Source: Pseudomonadota bacterium (GTDB lineage: Bacteria > Pseudomonadota > Alphaproteobacteria > Dongiales > Dongiaceae). From it: a stretch of 64,000 nucleotides of DNA. The position numbers were made by a program, and so were the translations under genes. The notes under the pieces are model-generated. The model searched no databases. It had not been told where the DNA came from and saw nothing but the letters and a program-made list of their open reading frames with translations. The stretch is taken from assembly GCA_021792365.1 (NCBI GenBank), contig JAJYUT010000008.1, positions 124,001 through 188,000 on the forward strand, in the 5' to 3' direction. Positions 38,988 to 48,710 of the stretch are shown here, piece by piece (the stretch's first letter is position 1; every line of letters starts with the position of its first letter).

Positions 38988-39767
38988 ATGGGTCTCAAGA
39001 TCAACTTCATCAATCCATTCGGAACTCCGGTCTATAATGGCCTCATTACCGAGACCTTGATGCCCTATGCGCGACCGGATACCGAGGTCGTGGTGACCAA
39101 TACGCGTGATTGCCCCGAGAACATCGATTACTACTACAACAAGCACATCGTCGAGTTGGTCGTGTTCGAGGAAGTGATGCGCGCCGAACAGAACGGGTTC
39201 GATGCGGTGATCGTCGGCTGCTGCTATGACCCGGGAGTGCGGGTAGCTCGGGAGCTGGTCGACATTCCTGTGATTGGCCCACTCGAAGCGACCATGATGA
39301 TGGCGCCGTATTATGCACATGACTATGTGGTAGTTACCGATCACCACAAAGCGGTCCCCTACCTGCGGGACTTGGTGACGCTCTATGGCGGCGTGAGCTG
39401 CCGCGACGTGTCCTGCATCAATTGGTGGGTCACCGACATGATCCGCGATACCGAGGGCGTTGCGCGCGATGCCATGGCGAAGTGCCGGAAGGCCATGGAG
39501 GACAAGGGAGCGGAAGCGGTCATCCTCGGCTGCACGATCATTGCGGCCAGCATGGAGAAGTGGCTGATCGATAGCAAGGCACCGCGCGAGCACACGATCC
39601 TCAATACCAACACCTTCTCGCTGAAGATGGCGGAATCGCTCGCGGATCTGAAGAAGCAGGGCCTCTATAACATCAATCGAGGCGGCTATTATCAGAAGCC
39701 GCAGCAGCGCAACGCCGGGGAGTTCGCCGAGGTACGGGCCCGCTATGGCCGGCCTTCGGCATTCTGA
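38988..39767 (+). CDS. Aspartate/glutamate racemase superfamily protein (hydantoin racemase-like)
   Basis: FDAVIVGCCYDPGVRVARELVDIPVIGPLEATMMMA; GAEAVILGCTIIAASMEKWL; AGGAGG upstream. Confidence 0.85.
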   Translation: MGLKINFINPFGTPVYNGLITETLMPYARPDTEVVVTNTRDCPENIDYYYNKHIVELVVFEEVMRAEQNGFDAVIVGCCYDPGVRVARELVDIPVIGPLEATMMMAPYYAHDYVVVTDHHKAVPYLRDLVTLYGGVSCRDVSCINWWVTDMIRDTEGVARDAMAKCRKAMEDKGAEAVILGCTIIAASMEKWLIDSKAPREHTILNTNTFSLKMAESLADLKKQGLYNINRGGYYQKPQQRNAGEFAEVRARYGRPSAF

Positions 39768-39809
39768 ACTCCTGGATGCATCGGTAGCACAGGTCCGGAG
39801 TGAACGCAT

Positions 39810-40598
39810 ATGGGTACCCTGACGGGCAAGAACGCAGCCATCACGGGCGGTGAGACCGGCATTGGGCTCGCTATCACCGAAGCGCTTTGCGCCGCCGGCG
39901 CGCAGGTCCTGATCGGCGGAATCCTGGAGTCTCCCGGCCGAGAAGCAGTCAGGAATATCCGAGACAAGGGGGGTGCCGTCGACTTCATGAAGGTCGACGT
40001 GCGGGACGGTGCGGCCGTGGACGGGTTGGTGCAGTCGGCCATCGACCGGTTCGGATGCCTCGACATCATGGTGAACAATGCGGGCGTGTTCGATGGTTTC
40101 GCCAGCTGCATCGAGACGAGCGAGTCCCTCTGGGACAAGGTGATCGACATCAACCTCAAGGGCACCTTCTTCGGCTGCCAGGCAGCGTTGAAGCGCATGG
40201 TGCCCCAGGGTGGAGGACGCATCATCAACACAGCTTCGGTTGGCGGCCTGCGCGGCGCAGCCGACGGCGCTTCCTACACGGCTTCGAAGTTTGGCGTTAT
40301 CGGCCTCACGCGCCAGATCGCCTGCGTCTATGCTGAGAACGGCATCACGATCAACGCCATCTGTCCGGGCGTCATCCAGACCGACATCCGCGGCAACTCG
40401 ACCATCATTCTCGGCAGTGACGCACCCAAGATGGCTGGCGTTGGCTCCGATCCGGAGGCTTACAAGCGCCTGGTACCCGCACGCCGCAAAGGCCTTCCTT
40501 CAGAGGTCGCGGATCTGGCGGTATTTCTCGCCTCCGAGAACGCCGCTTACATCAACGGCCAGGCGATCGCCATCGACGGCGGCTGGACGGCGACATGA
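39810..40598 (+). CDS. Short-chain dehydrogenase/reductase
   Basis: AAITGGETGIGLAITEALCAAGAQVLIGG; NNAGVFDG; INTASVGGL...ASYTASKFGVIGLTR; IAIDGGWTAT. Confidence 0.92.
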   Translation: MGTLTGKNAAITGGETGIGLAITEALCAAGAQVLIGGILESPGREAVRNIRDKGGAVDFMKVDVRDGAAVDGLVQSAIDRFGCLDIMVNNAGVFDGFASCIETSESLWDKVIDINLKGTFFGCQAALKRMVPQGGGRIINTASVGGLRGAADGASYTASKFGVIGLTRQIACVYAENGITINAICPGVIQTDIRGNSTIILGSDAPKMAGVGSDPEAYKRLVPARRKGLPSEVADLAVFLASENAAYINGQAIAIDGGWTAT

Positions 40599-41791
40599 CC
40601 ATCGAGGCGGACTCACTTTCCGGATTCGATGCGGCGGAGACGGCAATCATTGATGCCGTACGTCGCTTCGTGGCGAGGGACGTCCGCCCGAATGTCGCGA
40701 GACTGGAGCGCGAAAGCCGCTGCCCCGATGAGCTGGTCGCGACGATGCGCGAGCTCGGTCTGTTTGGCCTGGCGATTGCCGAGGCTCATGGGGGCCTCGG
40801 GCTCAGGCTTCCGGTCTTCGCCGCCGTAATGGAGGAGCTGGCAAAGGGCTGGACGAGCCTCGCGGCCTATGTGAACAGCCACAGCACGGTCGCCTACGCG
40901 ATCGCCCGACATGGGACCGACGCGCAGCGGAGCCACTACCTGTCTCGGATGGCAACCGGTGAAATCCGCGGCGCGCTGTGTCTGACCGAGCCAGGAGCCG
41001 GGTCCGATCTCCAGTCCATCGCGACGACCGCACTTGCCCGTGACGGCAGCTTCGTCGTCAAGGGCAGCAAGTTCTTCGTGACCAATGGCGCGCGCGCGAG
41101 CCTGCTTCTGACACTGGTCAAGACCGATCCGGCAGCCGAACCGGCCAAGAACGGGATCAGCCTGTTGCTGGTCGACAAGGACGCACCTGGCGTCTCCGTC
41201 GGGTCGACGTTCCACAAGATGGCCTACGCTCACGTGGACACCGTCGAAATCCTGCTGAACGAGGCGATCGTTTCAGGATCTGCACTGGTCGGCGGGATCG
41301 CCGGTCGGGGACTACAGCAGTTGTTCGACAGTCTCGAGGTCGGCCGCATCGCGATTGCCGCCAGCGCCGTTGGCCTTGCGGCAGACGCACTCGGCGAGGC
41401 CAAGCGCTACGCTGCCGGGCGCAACGCTTTTGGTGTCACCATTGATCAGCATCAAGCGGTCCAGCTGCGGCTGGCGGAGATGGCAACGAAGCTGGTGGCG
41501 GCGCGCCTGATGACGCGCGAAGCTGCGCGCGTGAAGGCCAGCGGCGCCAGGGCGGATATGATCTCGGGCATGGCCAAGCTCTTTGCGAGTGAGACCTGCA
41601 GCGAGATCGTGGCCGATGCGCTGCGGATCCATGGCGGGTACGGCTATATCAGCGAGTTTCCGGTTGAGCGCCTCTACCGGGAGGCCCCGCTATACATTGT
41701 GGGCGAGGGCACCAACGACATCCAGAAACTGGTGATCGCGCGCCGAATGCTCGAAGGCCACGAGGCCGCAATCCTGGGATTGCCGCAATGA
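40595..41791 (+). CDS. Acyl-CoA dehydrogenase
   Basis: GALCLTEPGAGSDLQSIATTALARDGSFVVKGSKFFVTNG; QVLR-type RIHGGYGYISEFPVERLYREAPLYIVGEGTNDIQKLVIARRML. Confidence 0.92.
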   Translation: MTIEADSLSGFDAAETAIIDAVRRFVARDVRPNVARLERESRCPDELVATMRELGLFGLAIAEAHGGLGLRLPVFAAVMEELAKGWTSLAAYVNSHSTVAYAIARHGTDAQRSHYLSRMATGEIRGALCLTEPGAGSDLQSIATTALARDGSFVVKGSKFFVTNGARASLLLTLVKTDPAAEPAKNGISLLLVDKDAPGVSVGSTFHKMAYAHVDTVEILLNEAIVSGSALVGGIAGRGLQQLFDSLEVGRIAIAASAVGLAADALGEAKRYAAGRNAFGVTIDQHQAVQLRLAEMATKLVAARLMTREAARVKASGARADMISGMAKLFASETCSEIVADALRIHGGYGYISEFPVERLYREAPLYIVGEGTNDIQKLVIARRMLEGHEAAILGLPQ

Positions 41792-42639
41792 CCACCGTTT
41801 GCCTGACCTTCGACTTCGACGCGCTGTCGATCTGGATCAGCACCTTCAAGCTGACCTCACCGACGCCATTGTCGCGAGGTGAGTATGGCGCACGCGTCGG
41901 CCTGCCACGCATCCTGTCGCTGCTCGAGCGGCATGCGGTGCCCGCCACCTTCTTTGTACCAGCCCACACGGCGGCCAGTTTTCCGGAGTCTGTCCGCGGG
42001 CTCGCGGCGGCTGGCCATGAGATCGCGGTGCACGGCTTCGTCCATGAGTCCCCGGTGGCGCTGACCCGTGCCGAGGAGGTCGACCTGCTCACCCGGAGCG
42101 AGGAGGTACTGAGCAAGGTAACGGGTGTGCGACCAGTCGGCTATCGCTCGCCAGCCTGGGACCTCAGCCCTCACAGTATGCAAATCCTGGAAGAGCGCGG
42201 ATACCTCTACGACAGCAGTCTGATGGCCGATGATTTTCGCCCATACAGGCCGCGGCGGGGTGACGTGGTGACAGAACAAGGCTTCGCGGCAGGCCCGGAA
42301 TGCAACCTCATCGAATTTCCGGTCGCGTGGGAACTAGACGACTATCCCTATTTCCAGTTCATGTCCCGTCCCATCAATCAAGGCCTGCGCGATCCCCAGG
42401 AAGTGGGTGCGATCTGGCGCGCCGAGTTCGACTATTGCCGGAGTCAAGTGGCGGACGGGGTGTTCAACCTGACCAATCATCCGGAGATCATTGGCCGCGG
42501 ACCACGCATCGAGATGCTGGATCGGCTGGTCACATACATGAAGAGCCAGGACGGCGTGAAATTTTCGACGCTGCAGGACGAGGCAACGCGACGACTGAGC
42601 GCACTCGGTCTGGCGCACTCTATCTCACCTGGACGTTGA
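41788..42639 (+). CDS. Polysaccharide deacetylase (CE4) family, PuuE/HpPgdA-like
   Basis: TVCLTFDFDALSIW; PATFFVPAHTAASFPESVRGLAAAGHEIAVHGFVHESP; VGYRSPAWDLSPHSMQILEERGYLYDSSLMADD. Confidence 0.88.
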   Translation: MTTVCLTFDFDALSIWISTFKLTSPTPLSRGEYGARVGLPRILSLLERHAVPATFFVPAHTAASFPESVRGLAAAGHEIAVHGFVHESPVALTRAEEVDLLTRSEEVLSKVTGVRPVGYRSPAWDLSPHSMQILEERGYLYDSSLMADDFRPYRPRRGDVVTEQGFAAGPECNLIEFPVAWELDDYPYFQFMSRPINQGLRDPQEVGAIWRAEFDYCRSQVADGVFNLTNHPEIIGRGPRIEMLDRLVTYMKSQDGVKFSTLQDEATRRLSALGLAHSISPGR

Positions 42640-42674
42640 CCATATTGCGACACTGAACTGCACAAGGACATGTG

Positions 42675-43163
42675 ATGAACGACAATCCGACAGTGGCCTC
42701 TATACCCGCCATCGGCAAGAATGCGTGCTACTATGAGGACCTGAACCCCGGTGACAGCTGGGTCAGTCCACGCCGCACCATCACCGAGGCCGACGTTGTG
42801 ATGTTCGCCGCCCTGACCGGCGACCACAATCCGATCCATACCGACGAGGAGTTCGCGAAGACCACGATCTTCGGCGGTCGCATCCTGCACGGTCCGGCCG
42901 GATTCGCCATTGCGACCGGCCTGGAAAGCCGCCTCGGCATCAAGGAAGGCACCGCGATCGCATTCCTCGGCATGACCTGGGATCTCAAGGGGCCGATCAA
43001 GATCGGTGACACCATCCGGGTCGAGCAGAAGGTGACCGGCAAGCGCGAGACCAAGAAGGCCGGTCAAGGCATCGTCTTTTTCTATGTCGCGCTGATGAAC
43101 CAGCGCAACGAGGTCGTCCAGGAAGGCGAATGGAAGATCATGATGATGCGCAGGTGCCGCTGA
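42675..43163 (+). CDS. MaoC-family (R)-specific enoyl-CoA hydratase/dehydratase
   Basis: YYEDLNPGDSWVSPRRTITEADVVMFAALTGDHNPIHTDEEFAKTTIFGGRILHGPAGFAIATGL. Confidence 0.9.
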   Translation: MNDNPTVASIPAIGKNACYYEDLNPGDSWVSPRRTITEADVVMFAALTGDHNPIHTDEEFAKTTIFGGRILHGPAGFAIATGLESRLGIKEGTAIAFLGMTWDLKGPIKIGDTIRVEQKVTGKRETKKAGQGIVFFYVALMNQRNEVVQEGEWKIMMMRRCR

Positions 43164-43179
43164 TCGCCGGAGCAGCGCC

Positions 43180-44673
43180 GTGCAGGAGAGCATCCACGCG
43201 TTTCTGACCGAGATCGCGGCGCGGCACGGGGAAGCGCCGGCGCTCCGGTTCGGAGACCAGACTCTCAGCTATCGCCAGTTGCTGGTGGAGATCGACCGTG
43301 CGGTTGCCGGGCTGCGGGCACGCGGCGTGGGGAGGGGCACGAGCTTCGCGATGCTGTGCGACAATCGCCCTGAATTGATGATCGCGTATTACGCCGCGGC
43401 GCAGCTGGGCGCGGTGTTCGTGCCGATCAACCCGAGCCTGACCGCGCGGGAAGTCACGCACATCGTGGATCATTCCGGCGCGGCCACGCTGTTCCATGAC
43501 GAGGCGATGCGGATGGTGGCCGAGCAGGCAGTGCCCGCGGAGCGGCGCAATGTCCTCGAAGCGCTGTCCGATGCGTCCCCAGCCGGCAGGTCTTCGGCAG
43601 CCATGGAACCAGGCGACGATTTCCTCATCATCTACACGTCCGGCTCAACCGGCACGCCCAAGGCAGTGCTCTTCGATCAGCGTGCCGAGCTCGCGGGCAA
43701 TGCTTCCCTCATCGAAATGTGGGGCATCAGCGAGAAGGACATCACGCTTGTCGCCCTGCCGCTCGGGTTCCTCTATGGCCTTTCGACCGCCGCGGCGACC
43801 GGACTGCAGGCGGGAGGGCAGGTTCTCATTCAACGCCGCTTTCATCCTGGTGAAGTGCTGCGGGCGTTGGTGGCGCATCGCGCCAGCATCTATCACGGCG
43901 TTCCGACGATGTACACCATGATGCTGGATTACGCGGAGCAGAACGATCTGAGCATCGATCTCAGCTTCATGCGCCTGATGATCTGCGCGGGTGCACCACT
44001 CTCGGCGGAGCTGAAGGCGCGCTTCCAGACACGCTTCAGCAAAGCGGTCGATGACTACTATGCTCTGACGGAGGTACGTCCCGTGTTTGGGCGCTTTGCC
44101 GGCGACCCGCGTCCGATTCCAACTGGCGCGATTGGACGTTCCGCGCCAGGCGCTGTCATCCGTATTGTCGATGGCTCCGGCGCGGAAGTCCCCGATGGTG
44201 CGCACGGAGAGTTGCTGGTCCGCGCTCCCTCCACGCTCAAGCGCTACTTCAGGGATGAAGCCGTGACGAGCGCGGCCTTCCAGGATGGATTCTTCCGAAC
44301 GGGCGATCTCGGCTATCGCGACGCAGGTGGATTCTATCATCTGACTGGACGCATCAAGGACATCATCATCCGTGGCGGTGCCAACATCGCGCCGGCGGAG
44401 GTCGAGGGAGTAATCGCACGACACCGTGACGTGCAGTCCGCCGCCGTCGTCGGCGTGCCCGATAGAAAGTACGGGGAGGTCGCGGTTGCCTTTGTCGTTC
44501 GCCGTGGTGGAGCGGGCGTATGCGCGGAAGAACTCGCGGCTCTCTGTCGACGGGATCTGGCTGAATACAAGGTGCCTGCGGAGTTCCGGTTTGTGACCGA
44601 GCTTCCTCTCGGTACTACCGGAAAGATCGACAAAAATGCTCTCAAGGCGCTATGGGCAAGGGCGCACCCATGA
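43180..44673 (+). CDS. AMP-binding acyl-CoA ligase
   Basis: DDFLIIYTSGSTGTPKAVLFDQ P-loop; GYRDAGGFYHLTGRIKDIIIRGGANIAPAEVEGVI; ELPLGTTGKIDKNALK. Confidence 0.93.
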   Translation: MQESIHAFLTEIAARHGEAPALRFGDQTLSYRQLLVEIDRAVAGLRARGVGRGTSFAMLCDNRPELMIAYYAAAQLGAVFVPINPSLTAREVTHIVDHSGAATLFHDEAMRMVAEQAVPAERRNVLEALSDASPAGRSSAAMEPGDDFLIIYTSGSTGTPKAVLFDQRAELAGNASLIEMWGISEKDITLVALPLGFLYGLSTAAATGLQAGGQVLIQRRFHPGEVLRALVAHRASIYHGVPTMYTMMLDYAEQNDLSIDLSFMRLMICAGAPLSAELKARFQTRFSKAVDDYYALTEVRPVFGRFAGDPRPIPTGAIGRSAPGAVIRIVDGSGAEVPDGAHGELLVRAPSTLKRYFRDEAVTSAAFQDGFFRTGDLGYRDAGGFYHLTGRIKDIIIRGGANIAPAEVEGVIARHRDVQSAAVVGVPDRKYGEVAVAFVVRRGGAGVCAEELAALCRRDLAEYKVPAEFRFVTELPLGTTGKIDKNALKALWARAHP

Positions 44674-45557
44674 CCCAGGCGCTGCCCATCTCCGTCGCGA
44701 CAATGGCCATCCGCCGCTACGGGGACCTTCCGGCATTTCGATCGCATATCGACACGCTGGCGGCGGAAGCCGCAGACAAGGGCAGCCGCGTGCTGCTGCT
44801 GCCAGAGTTGACTTGCGTCGGCCTGCTGTGGGCATATCCAGAGGCGGCGCAGACGACAGTGTCCGATGTCGCGGATCTCTATCGCCGCCGTCTCACCCCC
44901 TTGTTTGGGCCCTATCAAGAGTCGTTGCGAGATGTTGCGCAGCACCGCCGGATCGCGCTGGCGGGCGGTTCGTTCTGGCATGAGGAAAGCGGGAAGGGGG
45001 TCAATAGCGCTTTCATCGCATTTCCCGATGGAACCATGCAGCGGCAGGACAAGCTGCATTGCACTCGGCCTGAGCAGGCGATCGACACAATCGGCGGCGA
45101 GGACCTGCACGCGTTCGAGGTCGACGGGGTCCGGATCGGCCTGCTGATCTGCTACGACATTCAGTTTCCCGAGCTGACACGCCACCTGGTGGCGGAGGGG
45201 ATCCAGCTATTGCTGGTTCCCTCCCTGACCAGCGAGCGGGGCTACTGGCGCGTTCGCCACTGTGCCCATGCGCGCGCGGTGGAGAACCAGATCTATGTCT
45301 GCGTGTCGCCGCTCATCGGTGATCTTGGCATTCCGACCGACCACCCGGTCCAGGGCTGCGGGAGCGCATTCGTCGCGTGTCCGATCGACAATCGATTCAA
45401 TATCGACGATGGGACGTATGCGCGCGGGCCGGCGAACGCGGAGAGCCTGCTGCACGTGAGCTTGGACCTGGCGCGGCTGGACCTTTCTCAGCATAGGTCG
45501 GAAATCCGCCAACGAGCCGACCGCCGTCCGGCACTTTACGCACGGCTTCGCACGTAG
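44670..45557 (+). CDS. Carbon-nitrogen hydrolase (nitrilase superfamily amidase)
   Basis: Catalytic E/K/C pattern: LLLPELTCVGL...MQRQDKLHCTRPEQ...IGLLICYDIQFPELTRHLVAEGIQLLLVPS. ATGA overlap with the upstream stop. Confidence 0.88.
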   Translation: MTQALPISVATMAIRRYGDLPAFRSHIDTLAAEAADKGSRVLLLPELTCVGLLWAYPEAAQTTVSDVADLYRRRLTPLFGPYQESLRDVAQHRRIALAGGSFWHEESGKGVNSAFIAFPDGTMQRQDKLHCTRPEQAIDTIGGEDLHAFEVDGVRIGLLICYDIQFPELTRHLVAEGIQLLLVPSLTSERGYWRVRHCAHARAVENQIYVCVSPLIGDLGIPTDHPVQGCGSAFVACPIDNRFNIDDGTYARGPANAESLLHVSLDLARLDLSQHRSEIRQRADRRPALYARLRT

Positions 45558-45673
45558 GCGCAAGACCCTCTGTTCCTCCAGCAGACTTCAATGCCCATCG
45601 GAGGAAGCCCCGGAGTGCAGAAATGACGAGCATGACCATGACTTCGGATTGGACCACGGGGATTGCCGGGACG

Positions 45674-46774
45674 ATGCGCGCGATGGTCCTGACCGGTCAT
45701 GGTGGCCTCGACAAGCTCGTGCTCCGCGACGTGCCGAGGCCCAGACCTGGTCGTGGAGAGGTATTGATCAAGGTGGGGGCATGCGGCGTCAACAACACCG
45801 AGATCAATACGCGAACCGCTTGGTACGACCGTGCGGTCAATGCCAGCGTTTCGGTAGAGCTTGGTCTCTATGGCCTGGACAGTTCCACTGGTACGTCCGA
45901 CGCTGAAACGATCGCATCGTGGAACAGCTCGACTGTCGCATTCCCGCGTATCCAGGGCGCGGCCATTGCCGGCCGTATTGTGGAAGTGGGGTCAGGCGTG
46001 GATACAGGCCGGCTGGGGCAGCGTGTTCTGATCGATCCTCAGGTGCGGAATCTCAATCTCCCTCTTCGCGCGCAACTTGTTGCTTATATTGGGAGCGAGC
46101 GTGACGGCGGCTTCGCGGAACATGTCGCTGTGCCTGCCGAAAACGCGCATGTGATCCACTCTTCGCTTTCCGACGCTGAGCTCGCGACCTTTCCTTGCTC
46201 ATACGATACGGCTGAGGAGATGCTCGAACGTGCGCGGCTGGCGCGAGGCGAGACGATCGTGATTACGGGTGCCGCCGGGGGAGTAGGGACGGCGTTGATC
46301 CAACTTTCTCTCATCCGTGGCGCGCGTGTTGTGGCGATCGCGGGCGCTGCGAAGGAAGCGCGCATCCGCGCACTCGGAGCACACGAGTTTGTCGCGCGTG
46401 AGAGCGGGAATGTGAGGCTCGCGGTCGAGAAACTCGTTGGCGAGCAAAGCGTCGATGTCGCGGCAGATGTCGTCGGCGGCGCAGTATTCGGACAGCTCCT
46501 GAAATTGTTGAGGCGTGGTGGACGATACATGACGGCGGGCGCAATTGCCGGCCCAGTCCAGCCGATGGACCTGCGCGATCTCATTTACAAGGATCTCGAA
46601 ATGCACGGCGTCACTTGTCCGACACCTGGGGCATTTGCACGGGTTGTCGGGTGCATTCAATCCGGCCAGCTCAGGCCGTTGGTCGAGAAGATCTTCCCAT
46701 TGGCCGAGTTGCCTCAAGCCCAGGCAGAGTTTCTTAAGCGCGAGCACTTCGGAAAGTTCGTGATCGTTCCATAA
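45674..46774 (+). CDS. Medium-chain (zinc-type) alcohol dehydrogenase/quinone oxidoreductase family protein
   Basis: MRAMVLTGHGGLDKLVLRDVPRPRPGRGEVLIKVGACGVNNTEIN; GETIVITGAAGGVGTALIQLSLIRGARVVAIAG. The ORF is open from 45623. Confidence 0.88.
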   Translation: MRAMVLTGHGGLDKLVLRDVPRPRPGRGEVLIKVGACGVNNTEINTRTAWYDRAVNASVSVELGLYGLDSSTGTSDAETIASWNSSTVAFPRIQGAAIAGRIVEVGSGVDTGRLGQRVLIDPQVRNLNLPLRAQLVAYIGSERDGGFAEHVAVPAENAHVIHSSLSDAELATFPCSYDTAEEMLERARLARGETIVITGAAGGVGTALIQLSLIRGARVVAIAGAAKEARIRALGAHEFVARESGNVRLAVEKLVGEQSVDVAADVVGGAVFGQLLKLLRRGGRYMTAGAIAGPVQPMDLRDLIYKDLEMHGVTCPTPGAFARVVGCIQSGQLRPLVEKIFPLAELPQAQAEFLKREHFGKFVIVP

Positions 46775-46819
46775 GCCTGCTCCAGCGCCGTCTCGCTGTG
46801 TCGGCGTCGCGTTTCCAGT

Positions 46820-48604
46820 TCAGCGCTGTGCCGTCTCCCAATCTGGATTGACCCAATAGGGCAGGTTCGCGGGCGGCAGGGAGGTCCCCCGGATGAGGTC
46901 GCTTGCTCGCTCGGCCAGCATCATGCTCGGGGCATTGGTGTTGGAACTGACGACCTGCGGCATGATCGAGGCGTCCACCACGCGCAGGCCATGCACGCCG
47001 CGCACGCGCAATTGCGGGTCGACTACGGAGTCCTCGTCGCCGCCCATGCGGCAGGTCCCTGTGGGGTGAAAGGCTGTCGAGATGCAGTTGCGGATCCATG
47101 TGTCTAGACCGGACTCGGTCGCTGCAGCTGCGCCGGGTGCGATCTCGTCGCCAGCATAGGCCTGCAGAGCCGGCTGGTGGACGATCTCGCGAGCCAATCG
47201 CACCGCTCGGCGCATCGTCGCGAGGTCACGTGGGTCGCTCAGATAGTTGAACTGGATCCTCGGCGGCGCGGTCGGATCGGGACTGCGCAGGATGACCGTA
47301 CCGCGGCTTTCTGCCCGCAGCATGGTCATATGTATCTGGAAGGCATGCCCTGGATGCGGATTGAAGCTGTCTGGCTGGAAGGCCAATGGCAGGAGCTCCA
47401 ACTTGAGGTCGGGATGCTGGATGCCAGCCCCGGTGCGGATATAGGCGGCCGCCTCGAACTGATTGCTGGCTGCCAGACCCTTGCGCGACAGGAACCACCG
47501 CAGCCCGGTGAGCCACTTCCCGGGAAAGCACGAAGCGGCGAACAGCGTAACCGGGGCCTTGCACCAGTATTGCACCGTCAGGTCGGGATGATCCTGGAGA
47601 TTGCGTCCGACGGAGCCGCGGTCGGCAACCACGGCGATGCCAAGACTGCGCAGCGCTTCTGCCGGACCTATTCCCGAGAGCATCAGGACTTGCGGCGAGT
47701 TGAAGGAGCCGCCACAAAGGACGACCTCCGAAACGGCCCTCGCGCGGCAGGTCCTGCCGCGTTGGCGGTATTGGATGCCAGTGGCGCGCGTCCCATCAAA
47801 GGTGATGCACTCGACCAGGGCATTGGATTCGATGCGCAAGTTGGAGCGTGAACGGGCCGGGTCGAGATAGGCGCGGGCGGCGCTCCACCGCCTTCCGGCG
47901 GCGATCGTCATCTCGTTCGGGCCGAAACCTTCTTGTTGATAGCCGTTGCTATCGGCAGTCAGCGGATAGCCCGCCTGTTGCCCCGCTTCCATGAATGCTT
48001 TGTTGAGGGGTGCGGATGTCAGGTCCGGTGCAGTGGTTTTGAGCGGTCCGTTCCCCCCACGATAGGGTCCTTCACCCCCAGCGCAGCTCTCCGATCGCCT
48101 GAAATAGGGCAGCACATCGGCGTAGCTCCAGCCGGTGCAGCCATACTTTGCCGCCCAGGCGTCGTAGTCGAGGCCATGACCGCGGGTATAGACCATGCCG
48201 TTGATGGATGACGAGCCGCCCAGTACCCGGCCGCGTGGATGAGGAATCTGGCGGTTGTTAAGGTGCGGTTCCGGTTCGGTCACGTAGTTCCAATTGTGCG
48301 CGCCACTCTCCAACAAGGTGGCCACGCCAAGAGGCATATCGATTCGCCAGTCCTTGTCGGCCCCACCGGCCTCGAGAAGGAGCACTGTGTGGCGTTGATT
48401 CTCGCTCAGCCTGGCCGCCATGACGCAGCCCGCCGATCCGGCGCCAACGACGATGTAGTCGAAGGTCCCGATTTCAGGGGCATCGCCGTGCGTCATCGTC
48501 CTGTCCCTGACCATTGCATCCTCAAAATGTGCCGAGCCGCCGTGCTGCGCAGGGGGGGTGCGCGCCGCCAAGATCCTCACGTTGGCCACAGAAGTATCTT
48601 GCAA
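46820..48604 (-). CDS. GMC family oxidoreductase (choline dehydrogenase-like)
   Basis: FDYIVVGAGSAGCVMAARLSENQRHTVLLLEAGG; RGRVLGGSSSINGMVYTRGHGLDYDAWA; FHPTGTCRMGGDEDSVVDPQLRVRGVHGLRVVDASIMP. Confidence 0.92.
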   Translation of the reverse strand: MQDTSVANVRILAARTPPAQHGGSAHFEDAMVRDRTMTHGDAPEIGTFDYIVVGAGSAGCVMAARLSENQRHTVLLLEAGGADKDWRIDMPLGVATLLESGAHNWNYVTEPEPHLNNRQIPHPRGRVLGGSSSINGMVYTRGHGLDYDAWAAKYGCTGWSYADVLPYFRRSESCAGGEGPYRGGNGPLKTTAPDLTSAPLNKAFMEAGQQAGYPLTADSNGYQQEGFGPNEMTIAAGRRWSAARAYLDPARSRSNLRIESNALVECITFDGTRATGIQYRQRGRTCRARAVSEVVLCGGSFNSPQVLMLSGIGPAEALRSLGIAVVADRGSVGRNLQDHPDLTVQYWCKAPVTLFAASCFPGKWLTGLRWFLSRKGLAASNQFEAAAYIRTGAGIQHPDLKLELLPLAFQPDSFNPHPGHAFQIHMTMLRAESRGTVILRSPDPTAPPRIQFNYLSDPRDLATMRRAVRLAREIVHQPALQAYAGDEIAPGAAAATESGLDTWIRNCISTAFHPTGTCRMGGDEDSVVDPQLRVRGVHGLRVVDASIMPQVVSSNTNAPSMMLAERASDLIRGTSLPPANLPYWVNPDWETAQR

Positions 48605-48628
48605 AGAACCCCGACATTATGGAATACT

Positions 48629-48661
48629 GACCAACGGGTCGAAAAGATAGATCAGAGGGTC
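48629..48661. promoter_or_regulatory. Dual-element operator B between GMC and Liv SBP genes
   Basis: GACCAACGGGTC-GAAAAGATA-GATCAGAGGGTC. Confidence 0.7.
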
Positions 48662-48710
48662 AGTTTACACAAGCGACCCCCACGCCACCAAGCAGGGAGA
48701 GAGGTGCCGC

